In this document: positions 8,318-16,624 of the stretch, piece after piece | Numbering within the stretch: position 1 is the stretch's first letter | How the letters are laid out: each line of letters opens with the position of its first letter | Origin: CAZMSQ01 sp964569025 | Lineage (GTDB): Bacteria > Bacteroidota > Bacteroidia > Chitinophagales > Saprospiraceae | Assembly (NCBI GenBank): GCA_964569025.1 | Contig: CAZMSQ010000001.1 | Location: forward strand, 372,001-436,000 | Length of the DNA: 64,000 nt | Reading direction: 5' to 3' | Translations under genes and position numbers: made by a program | Notes under the pieces: model-generated | Told to the model about the DNA's origin: nothing | Seen by the model: the letters and a program-made list of their open reading frames with translations, nothing else | The model's database searches: none

Positions 8318-9259
8318 TCAGGAGGTAAGAAACCTGATATTGCGAGTAAGCCCGGCAAATTTTGTGCGTTTGACCGCAGATTTTTTGAAGACTTTCTGGA
8401 ATGTCTCCTCGGTTAGTTCAATCCAATCACGGCGCGACATACCAAGGAGGTCTGGATGAGGTTCAAAAGCTGGCTCATTGTGAGGTGTAGCGAAGCGATT
8501 CCATGGGCAGACTTCCTGACAGATATCGCATCCAAACATCCAGTTATCAAATTTCCCATGCATTTCTTCCGGAAGGTTTTCCTTGAGTTCGATGGTAAAG
8601 TAGGAAATACATTTACTTGCATCGACTTCATAGCCGGAGTCCCGGATTGCGTCAGTGGGGCAGGCATCAATGCAACGGGTGCATGTGCCGCAGTAATCTT
8701 TGAGGGGGCCGTCTGGTATAAGCTCAAGGTCAGTGATGAGTTCGGCGAGAAACATCCAGGAGCCTTTCTGTGGGTGTATCAGCAGGCTGTTTTTTCCAAT
8801 CCACCCCAGACCGCTGCGTTTTGCCCAATCCCGTTCCAGTACGGGGGCAGAATCCACGAAACAGCGACCGTTGATTTCTCCGATTTCGTCCCTCAGGAAA
8901 CTGAGCAGGCTGTTGAGTTTTTGTTTGAGAATGGAATGGTAGTCTTCTCCATAGGCATACCGAGATAGGCGGGGAGCTGTGGGGTCTTCCTGAGTGTGAG
9001 CCGGAAAATAATTATATGCGAGGCACACAACTGATCGAGCACCCGGCACCAGTTTGGTCGGATCAACCCGCTTCTCGAAGTGATTGGCCATATAGCCCAT
9101 TTTTCCGTGGAGACCCCGTTCGAGCCAGTTTTCCAGTTTCCGCGCCTCTTCCTCCATAAACTCCGCTTTTGCCACACCGACAAAATCAAACCCAAGTCGG
9201 TATGCTTCTTCGCGCAATACCTTGGTGTGGAGCTCTGAGTTTTTTATGGCAGGAGGCAT
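8318..9259 (-). CDS. queG: Epoxyqueuosine reductase QueG
   Basis: Cobalamin- and iron-sulfur-dependent reductase that converts epoxyqueuosine to queuosine in tRNA, the last step of queuosine synthesis. The start at 9259 (MPPAIKNSELH) lies 7 bases after the upstream helicase stop, giving 313 residues. Visible are the N-terminal substrate/cobalamin region with RYAYGEDYH and FVDSAPVLERDWAKRSGLGW, and two 4Fe-4S motifs, CGTCTRCIDACP and CDICQEVCPWN. A longer frame to 9376 overlaps the helicase and is not needed. Co-transcription with the upstream helicase is likely. Confidence 0.95.
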   Translation of the reverse strand: MPPAIKNSELHTKVLREEAYRLGFDFVGVAKAEFMEEEARKLENWLERGLHGKMGYMANHFEKRVDPTKLVPGARSVVCLAYNYFPAHTQEDPTAPRLSRYAYGEDYHSILKQKLNSLLSFLRDEIGEINGRCFVDSAPVLERDWAKRSGLGWIGKNSLLIHPQKGSWMFLAELITDLELIPDGPLKDYCGTCTRCIDACPTDAIRDSGYEVDASKCISYFTIELKENLPEEMHGKFDNWMFGCDICQEVCPWNRFATPHNEPAFEPHPDLLGMSRRDWIELTEETFQKVFKKSAVKRTKFAGLTRNIRFLTS

Positions 9260-9266
9260 TACGAAA

Positions 9267-11528
9267 TCAGTTGAGAATTTGCAATTTGGCAAATCTGAGC
9301 ATAATACGCTTTTCAGAATCATCTCCAAGCTCTCTGAAAAATATGGTAGCGACCCTGCTTTGGTTGTCGCCATCAACCTGAAGTACTTTGCCCTCTCCGA
9401 ATTTCATGTGCAACACACGCATCCCTGTCTGGATTTCTTCAGGGGCAGAGACCTTGAAATTTGTCATATCAACTTCGGGGGCTTTCATTTGTCTGGTGCG
9501 GACTGGACGAAATGCGCCGCTTACACTGCTTCGGGCTTCTGTTTGTGTTTCGGATCGGCGCGGAAGCGCACCATCGAGATGGTCCACACCAATTTCATCA
9601 AGAAAACGGCTGGGCTGATTATAGGTCATTTTGCCGAATCGGTATCTGCTGCTTGCAAATGAGAGGGTCAGGTGGCGTTGGGCACGGGTGATGACCACGT
9701 AAAAGAGGCGTCGCTCTTCATCTATGCCTTCAGGGCTATCGAGAGAGAGCCATGAAGGGAACAGTTTCTCTTCAAGTCCGACGAGAAAGACCGATGGAAA
9801 CTCCAGCCCTTTGGCAGAGTGGGCTGACATCAGTGTCACGTGGTCTTTATCAGCATCGGAGCTCTGGTCAAAATCTGTCATAAGTGCAATGCCCTGAAGA
9901 TAGGCGGCAAGTGATTTGCCACCTTCCACCTCATCGCCTTGCATCACATCATCTTCTACAAACTCCTGAATCCCGTCAAGCAGGGCATTGAAATTTTCCA
10001 ATCTGCCGAGGCCTTCAATGGAATTGTCACTCTTCATGGCAGCGAGCAATCCGCTTTTTTCGGCTATATACTTTGTTGCTTCATAAGCATCTTCTTCTGC
10101 TGCTTTTTTCCGGAACGAATGAATCATCTGATCAAATTGGCGGATTTTACCAGATGCGGCAGCGGGAAGTTCTACCTCAAGCAGGCACTCGCTCATGGAT
10201 CGGTTGGTCCGGCTTGCGAGTTCTGCGATTTTGGCAACCGTGGTGTTTCCGATTCCGCGTTTCGGATAGTTGATGATGCGACGCAGTGCTTCTTCATCAG
10301 AAGAGTTGACAGCAAGACGCAAATAGGCGAGCAAGTCCTTAATTTCTTTCCGCTGGTAGAAACTCATGCCGCCAAATACTTTGTAATTGATATTCAGACG
10401 TCTGAGATGTTCTTCAAAGATTCTGGATTGGGCGTTTGTCCTGTAGAGGATTGCGATGTCATTATTTTTGAGATGGAACCTGTTCTTTTGCTCAAGGATA
10501 GAGTCGGCTACTCTTTTCCCCTCTTCTGTGTCACTGATTGCACGGATAACCTGGATTTTTTGCCCAGAGCCTTTCTCTGACCATATTTTTTTGGGAATCT
10601 GTTTCTTATTTCTGATAATCACTTGATTTGCAGCCTCGATGATGTGGTTTGTGGAGCGGTAATTTTGTTCGAGTTTGAATACTGAGGCCCGGGGGAAATC
10701 TTTCTGGAAGGAAAGGATATTCTCAATGGTTGCGCCCCGGAAGGCGTAGATGCTTTGGGCATCATCTCCGACGATGCAGATATTTTTTTGACTTCCCTGG
10801 AACTGTACCAGTTTGCGCAGGATGGCATACTGCAATACATTGGTATCCTGAAACTCGTCTACCATGATATGGGAAAACCGGCTTTGGTATTTGGCAAGGA
10901 CATCGGGGTGATTCTGAAAAAGCTCATACAGGCGGAAGAGGAGATCGTCGAAGTCCATGGCTCCGGACCGTTTGTTACGGGCCGTGTAGGCCTCGTAGAC
11001 TTCTATAAAGCGGGGTCTGTTGGCTCGGCGGTCTTCCTGCATCAGGACTTCGTCCATTCGATAGGCACGGGGGGAGTAGAGGTTAGACTTTGCGGAAGAG
11101 ATTCTGGACCGGAGTGTGTTGATGTTGTAGGCATCTTTGTTGAGATTCAGTTCACGCACAATGGCGCTGAGTACACTCTTGGTGTCATCTGTGTCATAGA
11201 TGGTAAAATTTGAGGGGTATCCGATTTGAGGGGCTTCAATTCTCAGGATACGAGCGAAGAGGGAATGGAAGGTGCCTGCCCAAACCCTATTGGCTCTGGG
11301 GCCCACAACGGATTCGATGCGCTCTTGCATTTCTCGTGCTGCTTTATTGGTGAACGTCAGGGCGAGGATTTCCCATGGGGGCACCTGCTGTTCAATCAGG
11401 TGTGCAATTCTATAAGTCAGCACCCGCGTTTTTCCGGAGCCGGGCCCGGCAATAACCATAACAGGCCCGTGAATTGTGGTGACTGCGTCTCGTTGGACTG
11501 AGTTGAGTTGATCGAGATAATCAGACAT
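9267..11528 (-). CDS. pcrA: UvrD/PcrA-type superfamily I DNA helicase
   Basis: 3'-5' DNA helicase of repair and replication restart, 753 residues from the ATG at 11528 (MSDYLDQLNSVQ). Motifs are in the expected order: Q-motif LNSVQRDAV, Walker A GPGSGKT, motif Ia TFTNKAAREM, motif II VDEFQDTN, motif III GDDAQSIYAFRGA, motif IV EQNYRS, motif V SAHSAKGLEF and motif VI RRLFYVVITRAQ. The final approximately 100 residues form the PcrA-like C-terminal region. UvrD and PcrA cannot be separated with certainty from sequence alone. First gene of the run helicase-queG-fur-purA. Confidence 0.96.
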   Translation of the reverse strand: MSDYLDQLNSVQRDAVTTIHGPVMVIAGPGSGKTRVLTYRIAHLIEQQVPPWEILALTFTNKAAREMQERIESVVGPRANRVWAGTFHSLFARILRIEAPQIGYPSNFTIYDTDDTKSVLSAIVRELNLNKDAYNINTLRSRISSAKSNLYSPRAYRMDEVLMQEDRRANRPRFIEVYEAYTARNKRSGAMDFDDLLFRLYELFQNHPDVLAKYQSRFSHIMVDEFQDTNVLQYAILRKLVQFQGSQKNICIVGDDAQSIYAFRGATIENILSFQKDFPRASVFKLEQNYRSTNHIIEAANQVIIRNKKQIPKKIWSEKGSGQKIQVIRAISDTEEGKRVADSILEQKNRFHLKNNDIAILYRTNAQSRIFEEHLRRLNINYKVFGGMSFYQRKEIKDLLAYLRLAVNSSDEEALRRIINYPKRGIGNTTVAKIAELASRTNRSMSECLLEVELPAAASGKIRQFDQMIHSFRKKAAEEDAYEATKYIAEKSGLLAAMKSDNSIEGLGRLENFNALLDGIQEFVEDDVMQGDEVEGGKSLAAYLQGIALMTDFDQSSDADKDHVTLMSAHSAKGLEFPSVFLVGLEEKLFPSWLSLDSPEGIDEERRLFYVVITRAQRHLTLSFASSRYRFGKMTYNQPSRFLDEIGVDHLDGALPRRSETQTEARSSVSGAFRPVRTRQMKAPEVDMTNFKVSAPEEIQTGMRVLHMKFGEGKVLQVDGDNQSRVATIFFRELGDDSEKRIMLRFAKLQILN

Positions 11529-11609
11529 AAGCGTGGATTCATTTTGGGGTTCGGAAAGTGTTTCTTCTATATAGATTGTAAAAAGTGAAAATTCCACACA
11601 TTTTCTGTA

Positions 11610-11972
11610 TTAATTTTCATCCTTTTTTTGTTCATACTCCTCGAGAGCGACCCAATATTCCACAGCGCGGCGTGTGTGGGGAATACAAATTGACCCTCCA
11701 ACAAGATTGCCTATCGCGAGTATTTCGTCTATTTCTTCGCGAGTCACTCCGAGGGCGTGGCATTTACCAAGATGATAGCGGATGCAGTCATCGCAGCGCA
11801 GCACCAGTGAAGCCACCAGGCCGAGCATTTCCTTGACACGTGCGCTCAGGGCACCATCCTGATATGATTGGGTGTCAAGATTAAAAAAACGTTTGAGTAC
11901 CTTGTTGCCAGTGGAGAGAATTTCATCATTCATTCTCGACCGGTAGTCATTAAATTCATTGATAATCGACAT
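11610..11972 (-). CDS. Carboxymuconolactone decarboxylase / AhpD-like protein
   Basis: Small all-helical protein of 120 residues in the CMD/AhpD family, whose members are peroxidase-linked thiol reductants or decarboxylases. The family core is visible as RCDDCIRYHLGKCHALG: the CxxC (CDDC) and following histidine are the AhpD redox signature, arguing for a thiol-disulfide role rather than lactone decarboxylation. The segment GVTREEIDEILAIGNLVGG completes the fold. It is transcribed alone on the minus strand, overlapping no real gene, and divergent from the small secreted protein that follows. Confidence 0.87.
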   Translation of the reverse strand: MSIINEFNDYRSRMNDEILSTGNKVLKRFFNLDTQSYQDGALSARVKEMLGLVASLVLRCDDCIRYHLGKCHALGVTREEIDEILAIGNLVGGSICIPHTRRAVEYWVALEEYEQKKDEN

Positions 11973-11990
11973 GCCTGCTCATTTTAATAG

Positions 11991-12007
11991 GGGACGTCCC
12001 AAAATTA
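11991..12007 (-). promoter_or_regulatory. Candidate promoter and palindrome of the AhpD-like gene
   Basis: A minus-strand TAATTTTG (12000-12007) matches the TAnnTTTG -7 element. It abuts a perfect 10-bp palindrome GGGACGTCCC at 11991-12000, which would sit at the transcript start and could be an operator. Confidence 0.35.
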
Positions 12008-12015
12008 TTGAAAAG

Positions 12016-12498
12016 ATGAAGAACACTGATTTGAAACCGTTGTCGGTATGGCTTGTTGCAATTATTTTCTGGAGCAGCTCTTCAGCTGCGGCGCAGAATC
12101 TACCTTTGGCATTTCCAACTGGTGACCACTTAGAGCAAGTTGAGGGGCTGTACAATAGTCATCCGGTATCATTGATTGAGGCTTGCGGGTGGAGTATTGA
12201 TTCGGCCGGTCTTCAATGGTTGTCATTTCTGGAAGCTATTGAACAGAAGGCCTCCACTCTCGGCGTCGATCTCAGAGGGGTGCGGCTTGTTTTGACAGTG
12301 TTTTTTCAGGGCGACGGTCAGATTAAGCACTTGGGCTTTGCACGTCAAGTGACTTCACGGAATATTCGAGAGGAGATTTTGGAAGCATTTTTCAGACAAT
12401 TTGCGAATGAGTATCGTCTTGAGGTGGGCGCCGATTCCGGATTTTTTCATGAGGGGCCGGCCATTTTCCCTTTGCGCCCTGAGCGTGCTGGCGGTTAA
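12016..12498 (+). CDS. Small secreted protein of unknown function
   Basis: Not recognised. 160 residues from the ATG at 12016. The N-terminus is a signal peptide (MKNTDLKPLSVWLVAIIFWS, then SSSAAAQ). The mature part contains one ordered-looking segment, LRGVRLVLTVFFQGDGQIKH, followed by EILEAFFRQFANEYRLE, which resembles the strand-helix layout of TonB-C-like or DUF-type periplasmic domains, but no diagnostic motif is present. The last 4 bases overlap the convergent rfaE2-like gene. Confidence 0.7.
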   Translation: MKNTDLKPLSVWLVAIIFWSSSSAAAQNLPLAFPTGDHLEQVEGLYNSHPVSLIEACGWSIDSAGLQWLSFLEAIEQKASTLGVDLRGVRLVLTVFFQGDGQIKHLGFARQVTSRNIREEILEAFFRQFANEYRLEVGADSGFFHEGPAIFPLRPERAGG

Positions 12499-12995
12499 GG
12501 CCGGGCGGCGGATACAATTTTTTGCTCGAGGGCTGTAGTACTGTACCCTTCAATAAAAGGAAGAATTTTTACATCCCCTCCATGTGCTCTGACCCATTGG
12601 GCACCGACAATTTGGTCTGGAGAATAATCGCCTCCCTTGACCAGTACATCTGGTGTGATTGATCTAATAAGATTCTCCGGGGTATCTTCTTCAAAGATAA
12701 CGACAGCATCAACATACACCATGGATGCCAGCAACCATGAGCGGGAGTGTTGATCCTTGATGGGCCTTGAGGCACCTTTCAGGCGTTTGACGGAGTTGTC
12801 GCTGTTCAGGCCAATAATGAGTTTTTGACCAAGGGTCTTTGCTTCCATGAGATAGGTGAGGTGGCCAAAATGAAGGAGGTCAAAGCATCCATTGGTGAAC
12901 ACTGTTTTGAATTGACGAAGCTTCCAGATTTGCAGGAGTGTGGTGAGTCCCTCCAGCGTCAATATTTTTGCACCGATGGCATCTTTGGTGGTCAT
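12495..12995 (-). CDS. rfaE2: D-glycero-beta-D-manno-heptose-1-phosphate adenylyltransferase (RfaE2-like)
   Basis: Nucleotidyltransferase that makes ADP-heptose for LPS inner core. 166 residues from the ATG at 12995, 10 bases after the upstream stop. The cytidylyltransferase signature TNGCFDLLHFGHLTYL holds the HxGH-type motif, followed by LIIGLNSDNSVKRLKG and the conserved end IEGYSTTALEQKI (STTxxxxKI type). Only the adenylyltransferase half is present, without the fused kinase domain of E. coli HldE; a separate kinase would be needed and is not in this window. A longer frame to 13181 overlaps the flippase gene and is rejected. Confidence 0.9.
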   Translation of the reverse strand: MTTKDAIGAKILTLEGLTTLLQIWKLRQFKTVFTNGCFDLLHFGHLTYLMEAKTLGQKLIIGLNSDNSVKRLKGASRPIKDQHSRSWLLASMVYVDAVVIFEEDTPENLIRSITPDVLVKGGDYSPDQIVGAQWVRAHGGDVKILPFIEGYSTTALEQKIVSAARP

Positions 12996-13005
12996 TGCTA
13001 CGCTG

Positions 13006-14097
13006 TTATGGTGTGGCTGGTTCCTGTGTGGGAGTAACCCCGGGACCAGATGGGTGATATTTTCGGTTGAGCTGGGGGAGAGCAATGAGAGCGACGAGTC
13101 CCAGGAGGATGTTGCAAAAAATTTGGATGGAGAAAAAACAGATATTGGCAAATGAGAATGCTTCAATCCGTGAAATGTCATATATCGCGAGAGCTTCCAT
13201 GACCAGAAAATGGTAGGTGCCCATGCCCCCGGGGGATGGAATGATGATTCCGAAAGCGCCGAAAATAAAAACCAAAAGCCCCGCCGAAGCAGTCAGATGG
13301 GCAGTTGGGGCAAACGCAAAAAAGCACAGATACGTCATTAGAAAATACATGAACCAGATAATGGCCGAATGAAACACAAAAAGCCAGGGTTTGTCGAGGC
13401 TGCGCACGGTTTTGAGCCCTTCTGCAAATCCTTTCAGGAGGTCGAGGACTTTCCGGACAAGTGGAAATTTGAGTAACCGTTTCCGGTAAATGAAGGATAA
13501 AGTGGCTACAGAACCCAGAAGGCCAATGGCCAAAACAAGCAGCCACCAATTGTCACCGATAGATTGTCCGGGAGCCATGTTGGCACTGAGTACACCCCAA
13601 AGGCGGTCAAACTCAATCAGGAATGCGAGGCCGATGAGGAGCAGCAGGCTGATGGCGTCTGCAATGCGGTCAACGACAACAGTACCCATGACTTTTTCCA
13701 CGGGGATTCGCTCGTAACGAGCCATGGCACCGGCACGCACCACTTCTCCCATCCGTGGAAGGCCAAGGTTTGCAAAATACCCGAGCATAATTGTCCAGAA
13801 GGCATTTCTGAAGGTTGGGGTATAACCGAGGGGGCGGAGGAGCATATTCCAGCGGAGGGCTCTGCTGAAGTTGCTCACTACAAAAGCAATCAATACCACA
13901 AGTATCCAGAGCCAGTCGGCCTGTGCAAAATCTTCCAGCACTTTCAGCAGCAGGCTGCACGACTCTTCCGGAACGCCGTCCAGTGCGCACTGTGCACGAT
14001 AGGCATCATTTTGATTTTGGTAAACGACATAAAGAATGCCCCCGCCGATGGCAAGGAAGAAGAGGAACTTCAGGGTGTTGACAACAGTGGTTTTCAC
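13006..14097 (-). CDS. Lysylphosphatidylglycerol synthase-type (UPF0104) membrane protein
   Basis: Polytopic inner-membrane protein of 363 residues with about eight hydrophobic segments, belonging to the flippase-like LPG synthase transmembrane family. Key family features are SNFSRALRWNMLLRPLG, the loop GLPRMGEVVRAGAMARYE followed by VVDRIADAISL, and the late FGAFGIIIPSPGGMGTYHF. Members lacking a cytosolic aminoacyl-transferase domain, as here, are inferred lipid flippases or of unknown substrate. Third gene of the minus-strand unit panC-panD-flippase-rfaE2. Confidence 0.88.
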   Translation of the reverse strand: MKTTVVNTLKFLFFLAIGGGILYVVYQNQNDAYRAQCALDGVPEESCSLLLKVLEDFAQADWLWILVVLIAFVVSNFSRALRWNMLLRPLGYTPTFRNAFWTIMLGYFANLGLPRMGEVVRAGAMARYERIPVEKVMGTVVVDRIADAISLLLLIGLAFLIEFDRLWGVLSANMAPGQSIGDNWWLLVLAIGLLGSVATLSFIYRKRLLKFPLVRKVLDLLKGFAEGLKTVRSLDKPWLFVFHSAIIWFMYFLMTYLCFFAFAPTAHLTASAGLLVFIFGAFGIIIPSPGGMGTYHFLVMEALAIYDISRIEAFSFANICFFSIQIFCNILLGLVALIALPQLNRKYHPSGPGVTPTQEPATP

Positions 14098-14136
14098 AGC
14101 AGGAACGTATTTGAAGCCACGGCACCCTGGAATTGG

Positions 14137-14484
14137 TCAGGAAAGCCGGTTCTCCTGATCAGGAAACACGATTTTCGGCGTAAAGGTACGAGCCTCATCC
14201 GGTTCCATCAAGGCATAGGCGATAATGATGAGCACATCACCGATTTCTGCCTTTCTGGCTGCTGCTCCGTTGAGGCAGATTTTACCTGATCCGCGTTCGC
14301 CGGTGATGACGTACGTTTCAAGTCGCTCACCGTTGTTGTTATTGACCACCTGAACGCGCTCTCCTTCCATGAGGTTGGCGGCATCCATCAGGTCTTCATC
14401 AATAGTGATGCTGCCCACATAATGGAGGTTGGCTTCAGTGACGGTAGCCTGGTGGATTTTCGATTTCAGGCGATGTATCAGCAT
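14137..14484 (-). CDS. panD: Aspartate 1-decarboxylase
   Basis: Pyruvoyl enzyme that makes beta-alanine for pantothenate. 115 residues, the usual proenzyme length. The self-cleavage site G24-S25 is visible in HYVGSIT, so S25 becomes the pyruvoyl group. K9, H11, Y22 and the downstream NGAAARKAEIGDVLIIIAYA segment are typical. It lies 81 bases downstream of panC and 39 bases upstream of the flippase gene, giving both enzymes that feed pantothenate in one unit. Confidence 0.97.
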   Translation of the reverse strand: MLIHRLKSKIHQATVTEANLHYVGSITIDEDLMDAANLMEGERVQVVNNNNGERLETYVITGERGSGKICLNGAAARKAEIGDVLIIIAYALMEPDEARTFTPKIVFPDQENRLS

Positions 14485-14565
14485 TGCGGCGAGGGTGTTT
14501 TGCGGTATGTGTCTGAGTTAAGGTGCACATTCAGCATAAAGGAAAACCGGGTCGGATGGTTGCAA

Positions 14566-15426
14566 TTATGCTTGAGTTTTTAGTAAAGTATTGTCGATCA
14601 GGCGGACTTCTCCTGCTTTGACGGCCGCACAGGCGAGCGCTTCCGTGCACTCTTCGGTTGAGTCAATAGGTTGCAGGGTCCGTGGGTTGACGATTTCAAA
14701 ATACTCCGGTTCGAGTGGGGGCTGATTGAGAAATTCAATTGCCTTTCTCCTAATTTCCGGCACCGGAGTTGTGCCAAAAAGCTGTGCTGCCATCTGGAGG
14801 GCCTTATAAATTCTTGGTGCTGCAGATCTGGCCTCTTGAGTGAGCAGGGCATTGCGTGAGCTCATTGCGAGGCCATCTTTTTCTCTGACAGTAGGCCCGA
14901 TGACAAGTTCGACAGGCAGGAGCAATGTGTCAATCATATGTCTGATGATGGTGTGCTGTTGGGCATCTTTCTGCCCCAAATACAGGGTATCGGGGTGGAC
15001 CACATCGAGCAGCCGGTAGACGACCTGTAAGACACCTCGGAAGTGGCCCGGGCGGTGAGCACCTTCCATTGTCTGGTCAAGCCCGTGAAGGGGGAGGTCG
15101 GGGCCAGCGGCATGGGAAGCCCCCTCGGGGTAAATTTCGCTGACAAGTGGGCAGAACAGGACATTGCAGTTTTCAGATTCGAGCATGGCCGCATCTGAGC
15201 TCACCTGGCGAGGGTAGCGACGCAGATCTTCTGGGTCATTAAACTGAGTGGGATTCACGAAAATGCTGCACACAGTCAGGTCATGTTGTGCATGAGAAAG
15301 CCTGATCAAAGACAAGTGCCCTTCATGAAGTGCGCCCATTGTAGGAACAAAGCCGATTGTCTTTCCGGCTTTTTTCATACGCTGCAAATATGTCTGCAGT
15401 TTTTCCGTTTGTTTAAAGAGCAGCAT
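14566..15426 (-). CDS. panC: Pantothenate synthetase
   Basis: ATP-dependent condensation of pantoate and beta-alanine. 286 residues from the ATG at 15426 (MLLFKQTEKLQ). The signature motifs are FVPTMGALHEGHLSLIR (HIGH-like), VCSIFVNPTQFND, LYLGQKDAQQH and REKDGLAMSSRNALL with the KMSKS-like MSSRN. A longer frame to 15477 adds residues outside the family. A -7 element at 15448-15455 supports the shorter start. Divergent from the GlgA-like gene. Confidence 0.96.
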   Translation of the reverse strand: MLLFKQTEKLQTYLQRMKKAGKTIGFVPTMGALHEGHLSLIRLSHAQHDLTVCSIFVNPTQFNDPEDLRRYPRQVSSDAAMLESENCNVLFCPLVSEIYPEGASHAAGPDLPLHGLDQTMEGAHRPGHFRGVLQVVYRLLDVVHPDTLYLGQKDAQQHTIIRHMIDTLLLPVELVIGPTVREKDGLAMSSRNALLTQEARSAAPRIYKALQMAAQLFGTTPVPEIRRKAIEFLNQPPLEPEYFEIVNPRTLQPIDSTEECTEALACAAVKAGEVRLIDNTLLKTQA

Positions 15427-15447
15427 ACCCCATTGCCAATTTTGCCG

Positions 15448-15455
15448 CAAAAGTA
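15448..15455 (-). promoter_or_regulatory. Candidate -7 element TACTTTTG (panC unit)
   Basis: Minus-strand match to TAnnTTTG about 22 bases upstream of the panC ATG, giving a very short leader. Confidence 0.4.
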
Positions 15456-15530
15456 AACATTTCTGTGTGCTTAGCACTTCTTTTGGCAGCGGCTTTGATG
15501 GGTACGCTCACGATTCTGCCGATTTTTCCG

Positions 15531-15538
15531 TATCTTTG
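15531..15538 (+). promoter_or_regulatory. Candidate -7 element TATCTTTG (GlgA-like gene)
   Basis: Plus-strand match to TAnnTTTG about 105 bases before the ATG at 15644, divergent from the panC element. Confidence 0.35.
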
Positions 15539-15643
15539 ATGAGATACGATGAATCAACAGAATCTTCTTCGGTTTTCACGGTTACCAGAAGTGGCAGTGA
15601 TTACTGTGTCTGTATAATCCAAAGGCAAGTTATGGAGGATAAG

Positions 15644-16459
15644 ATGAAAGTTCTGTTCGTGACCCAGGAGTTAGAGCCTTACACGAGCCTTTCGAAAATA
15701 GGTGAAATTGCGAGGGGGCTTCCTGAGGCAGCGCAGGAACAGGGCATGGAAATTCGCATTCTGATGCCACGCTACGGGACCATCAATGAGCGTCGGCACC
15801 GGCTTCATGAAGTCGTGCGATTGTCTGGGATGAACATCATTGTAGACGATGATGACTACCCACTCATTATAAAAGTTGCTTCATTGCCAGGGACAAGAAT
15901 GCAGGTGTATTTTCTGGATAATGAAGATTTCTTTAAACGGAAATTTGTCTTTGAAGACGACAACGGTCAGTTGTTTGAAGACAATCAAGACAGAATGGTG
16001 TTCTTCTGCAAAGGAGTGATGGAGACAGTCAAGAAGTTTGGTTGGCCTCCTGACATTATTCATTGCCAAGGCTGGATGACCAGCCTTGTTCCTGTCTATC
16101 TCAAAACAGCCTACCGCAATGAGCCTCTTTTTGAGCAGTCAAAGGTGGTATACTCTGCGTATCAGCAAGAGGTAGATCAAACATTTACAGATGCATTTCT
16201 GCAGAAAGCCTCAATCAATAACCTGAGTCCTGAAGACCTCTCGGCTTACCGGAAGGGTGAGAAAGTCCATTTGCATCAGGGGGCGATTCGATTTTCAGAC
16301 GGAGTCATTCTCGATGAGCATCTTGCCAAAGAGCTCTCGGGCGAACTGGGCGAAAATGAAGAGAAGCCAACTTTAACACATGATGCTGAGGCTCCTGATT
16401 TTCTGTCTGCGTGCATTGACTTTTACAATCAGCTCCGAGCTGAGGGTGTCGAAAAATGA
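15644..16459 (+). CDS. GlgA-like protein reduced to the starch-synthase catalytic N-domain
   Basis: 271 residues, matching only the N-terminal half of GT5 glycogen synthase. The start at 15644 is supported by GGAGG about 5 bases upstream; another ATG lies at 15632. Visible similarity is LFVTQELEPYTSLSKIGEIA, GLPEAAQEQGMEIRILMPRY and PPDIIHCQGWMTSLVPVYLK. The ADP-glucose-binding KTGG of glycogen synthases is replaced by KIGE, and the C-terminal nucleotide-binding half is absent, so glucosyltransferase activity is doubtful. Conserved length in other Bacteroidota suggests a real, short protein rather than decay. It lies upstream of the DUF4270 and glmS genes. Confidence 0.85.
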   Translation: MKVLFVTQELEPYTSLSKIGEIARGLPEAAQEQGMEIRILMPRYGTINERRHRLHEVVRLSGMNIIVDDDDYPLIIKVASLPGTRMQVYFLDNEDFFKRKFVFEDDNGQLFEDNQDRMVFFCKGVMETVKKFGWPPDIIHCQGWMTSLVPVYLKTAYRNEPLFEQSKVVYSAYQQEVDQTFTDAFLQKASINNLSPEDLSAYRKGEKVHLHQGAIRFSDGVILDEHLAKELSGELGENEEKPTLTHDAEAPDFLSACIDFYNQLRAEGVEK

Positions 16460-16624
16460 TCAGACCGGATAATCAGTGGCAAGGTATTTTTATGCTGTAT
16501 GCTCATCATTCCGGCTTTGCCCTCTGTCTTGTTCCGGTATCATTGTATGGAAAATTTTGTTTCTTCGCGCTGCTATCTGAAAAGCGCACACCTTTCTGTT
16601 TGTTTTCCAAAACACATGCTTAAT

